Under the pieces are notes generated by a model. It saw only the letters and a list, made by a program, of their open reading frames with translations. It was not told where the DNA came from and ran no database searches. Positions 24,283 to 32,996 of a stretch of 40,498 nt of DNA are shown in pieces. Every line of letters begins with the position of its first letter. Position 1 is the stretch's first letter. A program made the position numbers and the translations under genes. Where the stretch lies: the NCBI RefSeq assembly GCF_000474235.1, contig NZ_BATA01000017.1:1-40498 (forward strand), in the 5' to 3' direction. The DNA comes from Halarchaeum acidiphilum MH1-52-1 (GTDB lineage Archaea > Halobacteriota > Halobacteria > Halobacteriales > Halobacteriaceae).

Positions 24283-24324
24283 ACGCCCGGGAGGTGACGA
24301 ACGCGGATACGTCTCGCGTTCCGC

Positions 24325-24422
24325 TCAGAGGTGTCGCGCGATGGACGTCGCGACGTCGTCGACGAGGAGGGCGACGTCGCGCGTGCCCCCTCGATTCGGG
24401 CGAGGAACCGCTCGATCGGCAT
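24325..24422 (-). pseudogene. Possible 32-residue gene with a one-base frameshift
   Basis: ATG at 24422 is preceded at 27-30 bases by CGCTTTTTCGC, a good TATA-like element. It encodes MPIERFLARIEG and then leaves frame at a C5 run (24396-24400). Adding one base gives GTRDVALLVDDVATSIARHL and the stop at 24325, an amphipathic tail. The total would be 32 residues. This matches the pattern of single missing bases elsewhere in the window, but the size makes it uncertain. The remainder of 24283-24702 holds no supported gene. Confidence 0.25.
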
Positions 24423-24702
24423 TCGCGGACGCTTGGCGCGGCGGGCGAAAAAGCGTTCGCGTCAGCGACCGCGACGCGATCTCGCGGTCCACTCCCATCC
24501 GAGAGTCCGTGCCGTCTCCGCAGGAGATAGCGCATCGACACCCACCGGCATTCTCATCCACTGCGCGACCCGGGAAACGCAGTCGACTTCCGGCGATGAG
24601 ACACCGAGCGATTCGTCTCCCGTATCTGTACGAGATTCTGCGTCGGTTGTCCCGTCGCCCGTTTCAAGAGAAATGATGACGGTTCGCTAGTGAGAGCGCG
24701 CT

Positions 24703-25077
24703 TCAGGCGGTGACGTTAGTCCGGATCGTGCTATTGGAGACTCCATCGCCGGACGCAACGATATTGCTCCCTTCGTTACATAGAATTGAAGCGCCAATAG
24801 TGGAGGTGCTGTTCACCCAGTCCCCATTGTGTATACATGCAACACTATCAGTATCCGGCCCGAACGATGTCGGGGTGACAGATACATAACCAGTAGAATT
24901 TCCGGAATCCACCGAAACTCCTGCTTGCGCGTTCTGCTGGAGATTCCCACCGAGTCCGAGGACGAACGTACCGATCACGGCCGCGAGGATCACAGTGATC
25001 GCGACCATGAGGATGACCCCGATGACGGGTGAGACGGCACGGTCGTCCGACACGAGCTTCGTGATGCTTTCTTTCAT
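24703..25077 (-). CDS. Type IV pilin (PilA-like)
   Basis: 124 residues. The class III signal [13 protein letters not shown] is followed by [20 protein letters not shown], the highly conserved hydrophobic domain of haloarchaeal PilA pilins (DUF1628 type). Prepilin peptidase PibD would cut after Arg13. The rest is a Ser/Thr/Asn-rich exposed domain ([31 protein letters not shown]) with N-glycosylation sequons and two Cys. Role: surface adhesion or microcolony formation. The region is A+T-richer than its neighbours, which suggests recent transfer or diversifying surface DNA. The ATG at 25077 follows a TATATC promoter. No pilB or pilC is nearby. Confidence 0.93.
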   Translation of the reverse strand: MKESITKLVSDDRAVSPVIGVILMVAITVILAAVIGTFVLGLGGNLQQNAQAGVSVDSGNSTGYVSVTPTSFGPDTDSVACIHNGDWVNSTSTIGASILCNEGSNIVASGDGVSNSTIRTNVTA

Positions 25078-25107
25078 GGGTTGGTCCGCCGAACGTGGCC
25101 GCAGAAG

Positions 25108-25118
25108 TGATATAGGAG
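25108..25118 (-). promoter_or_regulatory. TATA box of the pilin gene
   Basis: On the minus strand CTCCTATATCA is about 35 bases before the pilin ATG, allowing a short leader. Just upstream GAGTC-TCAC-GACTC (25116-25129) forms a small inverted repeat. Farther up, GTGTAGGC (25135) and GCCTACAC are arms of a larger stem. Beyond these, 25180-25560 contains no gene I can support. Confidence 0.5.
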
Positions 25119-25560
25119 TCTCACGACTCTTGACGTGTAGGCCGGAAGGCGGGGGCCTCGATGCCTACACGGATCCTTTCTGCTGGCGTGATCGGCGTCT
25201 AGATGGAGTGTCGCCGTCAGGAAACTTAAAGTAGATGGCCGAAGTCGGGGAGTGACTTCCGCGAAAGCTTTGTTACGGTGTACGAGAGACACGCGCGCCA
25301 CAGAGACGGCTCAGTGACATCTCTGCGGTCGAGTCCGACAGGGACCGACGCGATCCGACCCCGACGAACCCGGACTCCCCGGGGAGCGAGACCGGTTCGA
25401 GTCCGCGACGCGACAATCGGATCACGAAGGCGGCAAACGTCGGCCGGAGACGTTCCGCCGGTGGCCGACCGCCTCGACGAGGAGGGCGACGTCGCGATCC
25501 CACGTGATGATCGCGCGATCGTCTCGCTGGCTCGAATCCGCTTGGCGACACGACGTCCCC

Positions 25561-25600
25561 CACTCGGAACGCCTCGCTGTCGCTCGGCGTTCGTTGAGTG
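25561..25600 (-). terminator. Hairpin downstream of tRNA-Pro
   Basis: CACTC-G-GAACGCC, a 12-base loop, then GGCGTTC-GTT-GAGTG. A 7-bp inner stem is extended by a 5-bp outer stem across small bulges. It begins 13 bases past the tRNA 3' end on the minus strand and probably marks the transcript end. Confidence 0.4.
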
Positions 25601-25612
25601 CGGGAAAGGTAG

Positions 25613-25685
25613 TGGGCCGGCGCGAATTCGAATCGCGGTTACGGCCACCCGAAGGCCGAAGGATACCAAGCTACCCCACCGGCCC
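25613..25685 (-). tRNA. tRNA-Pro, anticodon CGG
   Basis: Full cloverleaf on the minus strand. Acceptor GGGCCGG pairs perfectly with CCGGCCC, and the discriminator is A. The D-arm has A14, GG and A21. The anticodon stem is CGGCC/GGCCG with loop TTCGGGT, giving anticodon CGG (reads CCG). The variable loop is short. The T-arm is CGCGA-TTCGAAT-TCGCG. CCA is not encoded, as usual in haloarchaea. No intron. CCG is a common proline codon at this base composition. Confidence 0.93.
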
Positions 25686-25710
25686 GCACTCGAATGGTGG
25701 GTCGCGTCGC

Positions 25711-25719
25711 CTTTAACGC
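25711..25719 (-). promoter_or_regulatory. TATA-like element of tRNA-Pro
   Basis: On the minus strand GCGTTAAAG lies 26-34 bases before the tRNA 5' end, standard spacing for archaeal tRNA promoters. It sits in the short gap after the trmY stop. Confidence 0.55.
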
Positions 25720-25736
25720 TTCCGAAAGGGCGGGGG

Positions 25737-26332
25737 TCAGTAGTTCGTGTAGCCGTCCGTGTCGAGGTAGTTGTGCGCGACCGTGATGGTGTGGTCGGCG
25801 TGGAGCACTTCGGGACCGACGCGGACGCGTTCGTCGCTCGCGTCCGCGAGGAGCGCGCGCTCGGCGTCCGTGAAGTCGCGGTGGTCGGAGAGGACGAACA
25901 CCGGATCCGTCGGGGGTTCGACGTCCGCGAGCGGGTCGCCGTCCTCGTGGAGTTGAACGACGGTGCCGTCGCGCGCGGCGGCCTCCACGGTCGGCTCGAA
26001 GCCGCGCTTGGAGACGTGGACGCCGGGCGAGGGTTCGGCCTCGCGGTGGCCGATGGCCCGTGATTTGGCGTCGATGGCCTTGCGGAGCATCCCCGCGATG
26101 TTGCGCTCGTCGGGGTTGAGATAGCGCAGGTCGCTCCCCTCGAAGCGGACGGTGAGTGCGTCGGCGAGGACGAGCGAGACGCGGACGCCTCGCGGATGCC
26201 GTGCGAGAGGAACACCGCGGCGTTGACGCACCGGCAGAGGACGTCGAGGCGACCCGCGCCGCCGGCGAGATCGGCGAGGTCGAAGTCGGCCGTCGTGGGG
26301 GCGTCGTGGCCGTGGACGACGAAGTGGCGCAT
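25737..26332 (-). CDS. trmY: tRNA pseudouridine(54) N1-methyltransferase TrmY, with an apparent frameshift
   Basis: SPOUT-family enzyme that uses SAM to convert pseudouridine 54 in the tRNA T-loop to N1-methylpseudouridine. The N-terminal part reads [19 protein letters not shown] and [20 protein letters not shown]; after IRE one base is missing near 26188-26189. It continues [51 protein letters not shown] and [15 protein letters not shown], the knot region with the SAM site, to a final [17 protein letters not shown]. The restored length is about 198 residues, normal. The ATG at 26332 matches the family N-terminus. Pus10, which makes its substrate, is 1.1 kb away on the other strand. Confidence 0.93.
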
Positions 26333-26379
26333 AGAGGGGAGAACGGCCCGTCGGGCTTGAACTCGCGACACGCCGCCGG

Positions 26380-27363
26380 TCAGTCGTCGCGCGCGGCGGC
26401 GCGACGCTCGGGGATCAGATCGAGGGCGGGGGCGGTATCGCCGAGCAGGAGGAGGGCGTAGTACCGCAGCGCGGCCTGCACGGGCGCGGTGACGAGACCG
26501 ATCGCGAGGAGGAACGCGACGCCGCCGAGCAGGAGACCGACGACGAGCCACGTCCACGCGAGGACGCCGCTCGCGCCCCCGAGGACGAACGGCAAGCCGA
26601 AGAGGAGACCGAACGGGATGCCGACGACGAGCACGGCGACGAGCGCCCCGATGCCGACGATCACGCCGGCGACGAGCGTGAAGACGAAGTTCAGCACGAC
26701 GAACACGCCGTACTCGCTCGGGTTCGCGCGGACGACGCCGAGGAGGCGACGCCACGCGGCGACGACCCCGACGTCGGCGTGGGACATGATCGGGACGACG
26801 AACGCGCGGGTGAAGCCGACGGCGACGGACGCGAGGAGCGCGAGGAGGCCGACGACGGGCAACAGGAGCAAGAAGAGGACACCCACAGGTAGTCCGACGA
26901 GGAGGGGGCCGACGGCGAGCGCGAGCGCCGCGAGGACGACGAGGCCGACGGCGACCTCGAAGGCGAGGACGCGGACGCCGTCGCGCCAGTGCGTCGCGAA
27001 CGGCCGGCGGATCGCGACGTCGCCGGTGACGAGCGCGTCGACGAAGACGAACTGGAACGTCGCCGAGATGGCGCCGGCGACGAGCGCGAGGACGACGAGA
27101 CCGGCGACCGCCGCGATAATCGTGGCAGCGTCGATCGACGGGAGGCCAGCCGTCCCCATCGGGCCCATTCCCGGGCCGCCCGTCGGTCCCGCGCCGGGCC
27201 CGCCGACGTCGGTCGAGCCCGTGAGCGGGGAGGTGGCGGCGGTGCCACCGGAGAGCAGCGCGATGAGGGCGAGTTTCGGCCAGTCGCGCGGCGCGAGGCC
27301 GCGACAGAAGGCGGCCGTGACGGAGATCGCGTCGTCGATGTCGTCGAGCGCGTGGAGGGACAC
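26380..27363 (-). CDS. Polytopic haloarchaeal membrane protein (DUF7544-like)
   Basis: 327 residues, five to six helices. The N-terminus [20 protein letters not shown] with [20 protein letters not shown] matches a haloarchaeal membrane family I know as DUF7544; the number is from memory. A Gly/Pro/Met-rich loop (about residues 57-80) is followed by long hydrophobic stretches such as [40 protein letters not shown] and [20 protein letters not shown]. This also resembles glycerophosphodiester-type membrane domains. The GTG at 27363 is the start closest to the conserved N-terminus. Divergent from pus10. Function unknown. Confidence 0.65.
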   Translation of the reverse strand: MSLHALDDIDDAISVTAAFCRGLAPRDWPKLALIALLSGGTAATSPLTGSTDVGGPGAGPTGGPGMGPMGTAGLPSIDAATIIAAVAGLVVLALVAGAISATFQFVFVDALVTGDVAIRRPFATHWRDGVRVLAFEVAVGLVVLAALALAVGPLLVGLPVGVLFLLLLPVVGLLALLASVAVGFTRAFVVPIMSHADVGVVAAWRRLLGVVRANPSEYGVFVVLNFVFTLVAGVIVGIGALVAVLVVGIPFGLLFGLPFVLGGASGVLAWTWLVVGLLLGGVAFLLAIGLVTAPVQAALRYYALLLLGDTAPALDLIPERRAAARDD

Positions 27364-27446
27364 GGGCGGACGGTCGCGGGCCGGCGAGGTAACGGTTTCC
27401 CCGCGAAACCGAAGGGTTCCTCCCGGCGCGCGACGATACGCCGGGT

Positions 27447-28754
27447 ATGAGCATCCTCGCGGACGCCCGGGCCGTCGTCGAGAACGGCCCGGTCTGCGAC
27501 GCCTGTCTCGGTCGGCAGTTCGCCGACCGGAGCTTCGGGCTGACGAACGCCGAGCGGGGCGCGGCCCTGCGGGTGAGCGTCGAACTGGCCGACGACGAGC
27601 CACACGAGGACGTCGCCCCCGACGACTGTTGGGTCTGCGAGGGCCTGTGCGCGACGTTCGACGAGTGGGCCGAGCGTGCCGTCACAGCGCTCGATGACGT
27701 GGAGTTCGCCACCTATCAGGTGGGGACGCGCGCCCCGCCGCTCGTCGAGGAGAACGAGGCGCTGCTCCGCGAGAGCGCCGACCTCGACGAGGGCGGCGAG
27801 CCGTTCAAGTCCGAGTTCAACCGCGAGGTCGGCAAGCGCGTCGGCGAGCGCACCGGCACCGAGGTGGACTTCGAGCGCCCGGACGTCCTCTTCCTCCTCG
27901 AGATAGATGCAGAGACCGTGGACGCGCAGGTGAACCCGGCGTTCGTCTACGGCCGCTACCGGAAGCTCTCGCGGGAGATCCCGCAGACCGAGTGGCCGTG
28001 TCGGGAGTGCAACGGCACGGGGCGACGCGGCGGCGAGCCCTGCATCCACTGCGACGGCACGGGGTACATGTACGAAGAGTCGGTCGAGCAGTTGGTGTCG
28101 CCGCCGATACTGGACGCGATGGACGGCGACGACTCCTCGTTCCACGGCGCGGGGCGCGAGGACATCGACGCGGAGATGCTCGGGACCGGCCGGCCGTTCG
28201 TCGTCGAGGTGAAACACCCCGAGAAGCGCTTCCCGGACGTCGACGCGCTCGAAGCCGAGATCAACGAATACGGCGACGGGAAAGTCGAGGTCGAGGGCCT
28301 GCGTCTCGCCACGTACGACATGGTCGAGCGCGTGAAGGAACTCGACGCGTCGAAGACGTATCGCGCGCGCGTCGCGTTCGACGGGCCGGTCGAGGCGGAC
28401 GCTTTCGAGGCGGCGCTCGACGAACTCGACGGCGCGACGATCGAGCAGGACACGCCGGAGCGCGTCTCGCACCGCCGCGCGGCGAAGACGCGCGTCCGCG
28501 AGGCCTACGCGGTCTCGGGCGAACTCGAAGACGAGACCCACGCGGTCGTCGAGATCTACGGCGAGGGCGGTCTCTACATCAAGGAACTCGTCTCCAGCGA
28601 CGAGGGGCGGACGACGCCGTCGCTCGCGGGACTCCTCGGTACGTCGTGTCACGTCACCGAACTCGACGTGCTCGCCGTCGAGGGCGAGGACGAGGACTTC
28701 GAGGACCCCGATTTCTTCCTCGACGCGCCCGAGGGCGGGGTAGAGCACGAGTGA
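27447..28754 (+). CDS. pus10: tRNA pseudouridine synthase Pus10
   Basis: Makes pseudouridine 54 and/or 55 in archaeal tRNA, replacing bacterial TruB for this job. 435 residues. A zinc site ([12 protein letters not shown] with WVCEGLC) and THUMP-type region form the N-terminus. A second Cys cluster, [20 protein letters not shown] (about 190-209), belongs to the archaeal form. The catalytic domain has [20 protein letters not shown] (Asp in REDIDAEM) and [10 protein letters not shown], and ends in [20 protein letters not shown], typical of the fold. The ATG at 27447. The stop overlaps the rnhB GTG (GTGA). TrmY, which methylates Psi54, is encoded close by. Confidence 0.95.
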   Translation: MSILADARAVVENGPVCDACLGRQFADRSFGLTNAERGAALRVSVELADDEPHEDVAPDDCWVCEGLCATFDEWAERAVTALDDVEFATYQVGTRAPPLVEENEALLRESADLDEGGEPFKSEFNREVGKRVGERTGTEVDFERPDVLFLLEIDAETVDAQVNPAFVYGRYRKLSREIPQTEWPCRECNGTGRRGGEPCIHCDGTGYMYEESVEQLVSPPILDAMDGDDSSFHGAGREDIDAEMLGTGRPFVVEVKHPEKRFPDVDALEAEINEYGDGKVEVEGLRLATYDMVERVKELDASKTYRARVAFDGPVEADAFEAALDELDGATIEQDTPERVSHRRAAKTRVREAYAVSGELEDETHAVVEIYGEGGLYIKELVSSDEGRTTPSLAGLLGTSCHVTELDVLAVEGEDEDFEDPDFFLDAPEGGVEHE

Positions 28755-29389
28755 CGCGGCGTTTCGGCGTCGACGAGGCGGGGAAGGGACCGGTGCTCGG
28801 GTCGATGTTCGCGGCCGCGGTCGCCTGCGATCCCGACGATCTGCCCGACGGGATACGGGACTCGAAGCGGCTGTCGCCCGCGCGCCGCGAGGCGCTGGAC
28901 GCCGAGATCCGCGCGGTCGCGGACGTCGGCGTCGCCGAGATCGGCGTCGAGGAGATCGACGACCCGGGGACGGACATGAACACGCTCACGGTCGCGGCGC
29001 ACGCGCGGGCGCTCGCGTGCGTCGCCGTCGACGGCCTCGCGGGCGTCGTTGACGGCGGCGACGTCGATGCGGAACGGTTCGGCCGGCGAGTGGCCGAGCG
29101 CCTCGACGCCGACGTCGACCTCGCTTCGGAACACGGCGCGGACGAGCAGCATGAAATCGTCGGCGCGGCGAGCATCGTCGCGAAGGTCGCGCGCGACGAA
29201 CACGTCGGGAGGCTGGCCGCGGAGTACGGCGACGTCGGGAGCGGCTACCCGAGCGACGAACGAACGCGCGAGTTCCTCCGCGAACACGTCCGCGAGCACG
29301 GAACGCTCCCGGACTGTGCGCGCGCCTCGTGGCAGACGTGCGACGACGTCCTCGCGGCGGCCGCGCAGTCCGCGCTCGGCGACTTTTAA
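28751..29389 (+). CDS. rnhB: Ribonuclease HII
   Basis: Cuts RNA in RNA-DNA hybrids, removing misincorporated ribonucleotides and primers. 212 residues. The [19 protein letters not shown] motif supplies the first Asp-Glu (residues 8-9). Also present are [12 protein letters not shown], the central Asp/Glu stretch around [14 protein letters not shown], and [15 protein letters not shown] with the last catalytic Asp. [11 protein letters not shown] and the C-terminal WQTCDDVL helix are typical of archaeal RNase HII. The GTG at 28751 overlaps the pus10 stop, so the two share a transcript. Confidence 0.95.
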   Translation: MTRRFGVDEAGKGPVLGSMFAAAVACDPDDLPDGIRDSKRLSPARREALDAEIRAVADVGVAEIGVEEIDDPGTDMNTLTVAAHARALACVAVDGLAGVVDGGDVDAERFGRRVAERLDADVDLASEHGADEQHEIVGAASIVAKVARDEHVGRLAAEYGDVGSGYPSDERTREFLREHVREHGTLPDCARASWQTCDDVLAAAAQSALGDF

Positions 29390-29392
29390 CGG

Positions 29393-29398
29393 TTTTAC
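29393..29398 (+). promoter_or_regulatory. TATA-like element of nucS
   Basis: TTTTAC is centred 29 bases before the nucS ATG at 29425, consistent with a leaderless start. It lies directly behind the rnhB stop codon. Confidence 0.5.
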
Positions 29399-29424
29399 GC
29401 CTCGGCCGCGTCCTCTCGCGGCGA

Positions 29425-30180
29425 ATGGGAACCGAACGCTACGCAACGCCGGACGCGGAGACGGTGGCGGCCGTCGTCGGCGAGGCGCTCCACGAGGGCG
29501 CGATCGTCACCGCGGAGGTGCGCTGTGAGGTCGAGTACGACGGCCGGACGAGCGGCTATCTCGGGCCGGGCGATCGGCTGCTCGTCGCGAAACCCGACGG
29601 CACCTTCCTCGTCCACAAGCCGGCGAACCACAAGCCCGTGAACTGGATGCCCTCGGGGGGCACCGTGACGGCGGACGTCGCGGCGGCGTCGGGAGAGCCA
29701 GTGATCGTCGCGCGGCGCTCGAACCCCCGCGAGCGCCTCGAAGTGCGCGTCCACGAGACGTACGGCCTGACGCGCTTCGACGCCGCGGACGGGGTCGAGT
29801 ACGAGGAGTCGGGCACGGAGGCGGAGATGCACGACTACATCGAGGCGCACCCCGAAGAACTGGAGGAGGGCCTGCGCGTCGTCGAGCACGAGCGCGAGAC
29901 GAAGTACGGCTACGTGGACTTCTACGCGAGCGACGCGTCGGGGACGCCCGTCGTGATCGAGGTGAAGCGCGTGCAGGCGACGCTGACGCACTTCGACCAG
30001 CTGAAGCGGTACGTCTCGCTGTACGACGACACCGGCGACGTCCGCGGGATGCTCGTCGCGCCCGCGGCGTCCGAGCGCGTGAAGCGCGCGTGTCGCGACG
30101 CCGGTCTCGAGTTCGTCGCGCTCCCCGACTTCGAGACGGAGGCGGACGGAACGAACGCGTCGCTCGCGGACTTCAGCTGA
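29425..30180 (+). CDS. nucS: Mismatch-specific endonuclease NucS/EndoMS
   Basis: Cuts both strands at mismatches and is recruited by PCNA; the archaeal alternative to MutS repair. 251 residues. The N-terminal DNA-binding domain contains HKPANHKPVNWMPSGG (residues 64-79). The C-terminal PD-(D/E)XK nuclease has Asp165 in YGYVDFYASD, Glu179 and Lys181 in VVIEVKRVQAT, then Gln192 in FDQLKRYVSLY. The extreme end (ASLADFS) may interact with PCNA but is not a full PIP box. The ATG at 29425 (MGTERYATPDAE) fits the promoter spacing. Confidence 0.94.
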   Translation: MGTERYATPDAETVAAVVGEALHEGAIVTAEVRCEVEYDGRTSGYLGPGDRLLVAKPDGTFLVHKPANHKPVNWMPSGGTVTADVAAASGEPVIVARRSNPRERLEVRVHETYGLTRFDAADGVEYEESGTEAEMHDYIEAHPEELEEGLRVVEHERETKYGYVDFYASDASGTPVVIEVKRVQATLTHFDQLKRYVSLYDDTGDVRGMLVAPAASERVKRACRDAGLEFVALPDFETEADGTNASLADFS

Positions 30181-30415
30181 ACGGCCAGACGCGCCAGAGG
30201 CGACAGACGCCGCCGACGCACGCGACGAACGCGAGGCCGCCGAGGGCGGAGAGGAGGAGGCCGCCCGGGCGGGAGCTCAACGACCCGTAGATCGCGACGT
30301 AGAGCGCGACGAGCGCGACGAGGAGCGCGAACAGCGTCGCTGCGACGTCGAGGACGGTGTCGCGGAGGACGTCGCGGCTCGCGCGGTACGTCTCGTCATA
30401 GCGCTCGGAGGGCAT
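30173..30415 (-). CDS. Small two-helix membrane protein
   Basis: 80 residues: a soluble N-terminus (MPSERYDETYRASRDVLRDT) and two hydrophobic helices (AATLFALLVALVALYVAIYG and GLLLSALGGLAFVACVGGVC). It converges with nucS, overlapping it by 8 bp. No motif recognised. Confidence 0.6.
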   Translation of the reverse strand: MPSERYDETYRASRDVLRDTVLDVAATLFALLVALVALYVAIYGSLSSRPGGLLLSALGGLAFVACVGGVCRLWRVWPFS

Positions 30416-30457
30416 ACCGCGGAGAACAGCGGAGAGCGAGAAGAGCGTTGGGTCGCC

Positions 30458-32044
30458 TCAGTTCTCGTCGGTGAGCAGGTAGCGCAGGATGTCACCGTAG
30501 GCGGGCCGCGTGAGCAGCACGCCGACGAGGACGCCGAGGATGGTGACGATGGCGAACCCGCGGAGGTCGCCGAGCGAGAGGACGGCGAGCGGGCTCATCG
30601 CGACGATGGTGGTGGCGGCCGCGCCCCCGATGATCCAGAAGGCCTTGCGGAAGCGGCTCTGGAACACCCGATCCGAGGAGACGGCTTCGGTCGTCACCTC
30701 GTCGGCGATGATGACGAGGTCGTCCACCCCCGTCCCGATCACGGCGATGAACCCGGCGATGTGCGAGAGGTTCAGCGAGAGGCCGGAGACGGCGCTGAAT
30801 CCGAGGAGGATGACGACCTCGCTCAGCGCGGTGACGAGCATCGGCGCGGCGATCTTCACGCGCCCGTAGCGGGCGTAGACGACGAGGCTGACCGCGATGG
30901 CGGCGATGAGTCCCGTGAGGAAGCTGAGGGGCTTGAAGCGCTGGGCGAGCGACGCGTCGATGTGGTAGACGTCACCCTGCTGGAGGTTGAGCGACGCCGG
31001 GAGCGCGCCCGCGCGGAGGTCGACCGCGATCTGTCGCGCCTGACTCATCGAGTTCGTCTGGAGGACGAACGAGTTCGTCTTCTGGAAGTCGCCGCGGTTC
31101 ATCGTGTCCGCGAGGCTCTGGCCCATGCCGTACGAGCCGACGACTTCGTTGTCGCGGGTGGTGATGAGGCAGTACTCGTCACCCGGCGTTCCGTTCGGAT
31201 ACTGGCAGTTGCTGACGCCGGCGCTGCTGGTGTAGCCGTACTGCTGCATCGCGTTCGAGAACGTCTGCCCGCCGGACGCCGTGAGGGTGATCGGGACGAC
31301 CGGCACCGAGCCGAACGAACCCTGTTGCATCTGGGCGTCGCTGACGCGCCGGATGTCCTCGTTCGTGAGGACGGTGTCGTTCACCTGCGCGCTGTCGTTC
31401 GCCGGATGGGACGCGACGACGCGGACCTGCCCGCGGCTGCTCACGAGCTGCCGGACCTCCGCGAGGTCGGCGTTCGGCACCTCGACGACGATGTAGTGGG
31501 CGCCCCCGCCGACCGAGGACTGCACGGAGACCTGTGCGCCCGAGAACCCGAGCGAGTTCACCTTATTGGAGAGCGTGTCGACGATGTCGCTCCGCGTGGC
31601 GGCGGTGACGCCGTCACGGACGGTGAGCGCGCTCGTGTCGAGTCCGGCCGCGCCGAGCGCGTCGCGGAACTGCGCGTGCGTGACGTTCGCGAACACCTCG
31701 ACGGTGTCGCCGTCACTCGACGTGCGCAGGCGGACGTCGCTCGAGGAGACGTTGCCGAGGTTCGCGGCGATCGACTGGGTGATCGTCTCCTGCTGGGACC
31801 CGTTCGACGGCAGGGAGGCGTTCTCCGCGGTCACGCCGACGACGGGGGCGCGGACGCGCGTCCCGCCGGAGAGCTGGAGACCGTACTGGAGGTTCGTCGG
31901 GCCGCCGCCGGTCGTGGATGCGTTCCCCGTTGCGGACCCGCCGACGACCGGCGCGGCGCCGGGGACGAGGAGCGCGCCGAGGCTCCCGATGAGGAGGATG
32001 GCGAGGACGATGACGCGCCAGTTCGAGCGGAGGTCAGGGGCCAT
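30458..32044 (-). CDS. secD: Protein-export membrane protein SecD
   Basis: RND-type subunit that assists Sec translocation from the outer face. 528 residues. Helix 1 (VIVLAILLIGSLGALLVPG) is followed by a long extracellular P1-type region of about 320 residues that includes TNLQYGLQLSGGTRVRAPV, the archaeal version of the D1 motif. Five helices form the C-terminal part, with SHIAGFIAVIGTGVDDLVI, ADEVTTEA and the RND motif region AFWIIGGAAATTIVAMSPLA. The ATG at 32044 directly abuts the secF stop, so secF and secD are co-transcribed in that order. Confidence 0.95.
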   Translation of the reverse strand: MAPDLRSNWRVIVLAILLIGSLGALLVPGAAPVVGGSATGNASTTGGGPTNLQYGLQLSGGTRVRAPVVGVTAENASLPSNGSQQETITQSIAANLGNVSSSDVRLRTSSDGDTVEVFANVTHAQFRDALGAAGLDTSALTVRDGVTAATRSDIVDTLSNKVNSLGFSGAQVSVQSSVGGGAHYIVVEVPNADLAEVRQLVSSRGQVRVVASHPANDSAQVNDTVLTNEDIRRVSDAQMQQGSFGSVPVVPITLTASGGQTFSNAMQQYGYTSSAGVSNCQYPNGTPGDEYCLITTRDNEVVGSYGMGQSLADTMNRGDFQKTNSFVLQTNSMSQARQIAVDLRAGALPASLNLQQGDVYHIDASLAQRFKPLSFLTGLIAAIAVSLVVYARYGRVKIAAPMLVTALSEVVILLGFSAVSGLSLNLSHIAGFIAVIGTGVDDLVIIADEVTTEAVSSDRVFQSRFRKAFWIIGGAAATTIVAMSPLAVLSLGDLRGFAIVTILGVLVGVLLTRPAYGDILRYLLTDEN

Positions 32045-32920
32045 CTATCGACCCACCCCCTCGTACTTGTACCAGCGAAGCAGGCTGAGGTTGAGCATGT
32101 ACGTGTTCATCAGGTCTGTCGCGAGGCCGAAGACGAGCACGAGACCGATGCTCGTCAGCAGTTCGATCCCGAACGCGTACGCGACGACGGCCATGACGGC
32201 CATCGCGGCGAGCGACGTGACGGTCATCGTCACACCGGTCTTCATCGCCCGATCGACGCTCTCGTAGAAGCTCCCCGAACGCCTGAGGACGTGGTTCGTG
32301 AGGAGGATGTCGGAGTCGACCGAATACCCGATGAGCATCAACAGCGCGGCGACCGTCCCGAGCGAGAGCTTGATGCCGAAGATGTTCATGAGCGCGAGCG
32401 GGATGACGATGTCACCGAACGCGGAGAGGACGACGGCGCCGCTCGGGACGAACGACCGGAAGAGGACGAAGACGATGATCGCCATTCCGACGAAGGATCC
32501 GAGCAGGCCGAGGAGGGCGAAGCGCTGCGACTGCGCGCCGAAGGTCGCGGACGTGCTGGTCGTCGAAACGACCTCGTAGCCCGCGGCCTGCGCCTGATTC
32601 TGGAGGGCGGTCGCGTTCGTTCCCGACCCGAAGGTCGCGACGTACGTGCTGGCGCGCGAGGGGATGGCCTGCACGGAGGAGGCGGGCGTCGAGAACGCCT
32701 GCCGGACCGCGCCCTGTGAGGCCGCCTGTGCGGACGTAGCGTGTAACGTGAGTTCCGTCCCGCCCGTGAACTCGAGACCGAGCGAGACCGGCGTACCGTT
32801 GAGGACGTACCACGCGGCGAGCACCAGCAACGCGAGGGCGAGCACGGCGAGTGGCACGCCCGCGAGCTGCCGGTTCGAGTACCGGGTGTAGTCCACCTCC
32901 GGAACGTCGAACGAGGGCAT
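32045..32920 (-). CDS. secF: Protein-export membrane protein SecF
   Basis: Partner of SecD in the SecDF complex. 291 residues. Helix 1 (GVPLAVLALALLVLAAWYVL) is followed by the D1 motif SLGLEFTGGTELTLHATSA, a short outer domain of about 90 residues, and five helices. These include SFVPSGAVVLSAFGDIVIPL, the D4-type LMLIGYSVDSDILLTNHV, and TVTSLAAMAVMAVVAYAFG. The ATG at 32920 follows a TATA-like CTTATCC. It is the first gene of secFD. Confidence 0.95.
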   Translation of the reverse strand: MPSFDVPEVDYTRYSNRQLAGVPLAVLALALLVLAAWYVLNGTPVSLGLEFTGGTELTLHATSAQAASQGAVRQAFSTPASSVQAIPSRASTYVATFGSGTNATALQNQAQAAGYEVVSTTSTSATFGAQSQRFALLGLLGSFVGMAIIVFVLFRSFVPSGAVVLSAFGDIVIPLALMNIFGIKLSLGTVAALLMLIGYSVDSDILLTNHVLRRSGSFYESVDRAMKTGVTMTVTSLAAMAVMAVVAYAFGIELLTSIGLVLVFGLATDLMNTYMLNLSLLRWYKYEGVGR

Positions 32921-32946
32921 ATGCGTTCGAGTAGCGGCGGCGGTTC

Positions 32947-32963
32947 GGATAAGACTTCGCTTA
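32947..32963 (-). promoter_or_regulatory. TATA-like element of secFD within a small palindrome
   Basis: On the minus strand CTTATCC (32947-32953) lies 27-33 bases before the secF ATG. ATAAG-ACTTCG-CTTAT (32949-32963) is an inverted repeat covering it. The symmetry may be incidental. Confidence 0.4.
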
Positions 32964-32996
32964 TGCCGTCGGTCGGACGGTCTCGTTACCCAAAGA

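Noticed and set aside
24331-24690. Plus-strand 119-codon ORF over the 24.3-24.7 kb gap
   Set aside because: The first half is a shadow of the minus-strand reading; the tail is Ser/Thr-rich with no domain and no promoter.
25273-25563. Minus-strand ORF of 96 codons between tRNA-Pro and the pilin gene
   Set aside because: Arg/Ser-rich, unlike acidic haloarchaeal proteins, with no recognisable domain. The alternative frame with [20 protein letters not shown] recalls a PIN-like end but has no upstream part.
25613-25685. tRNA-Pro as an integration site for a genomic island
   Set aside because: No integrase gene and no second copy of the tRNA 3' end were seen within the window.
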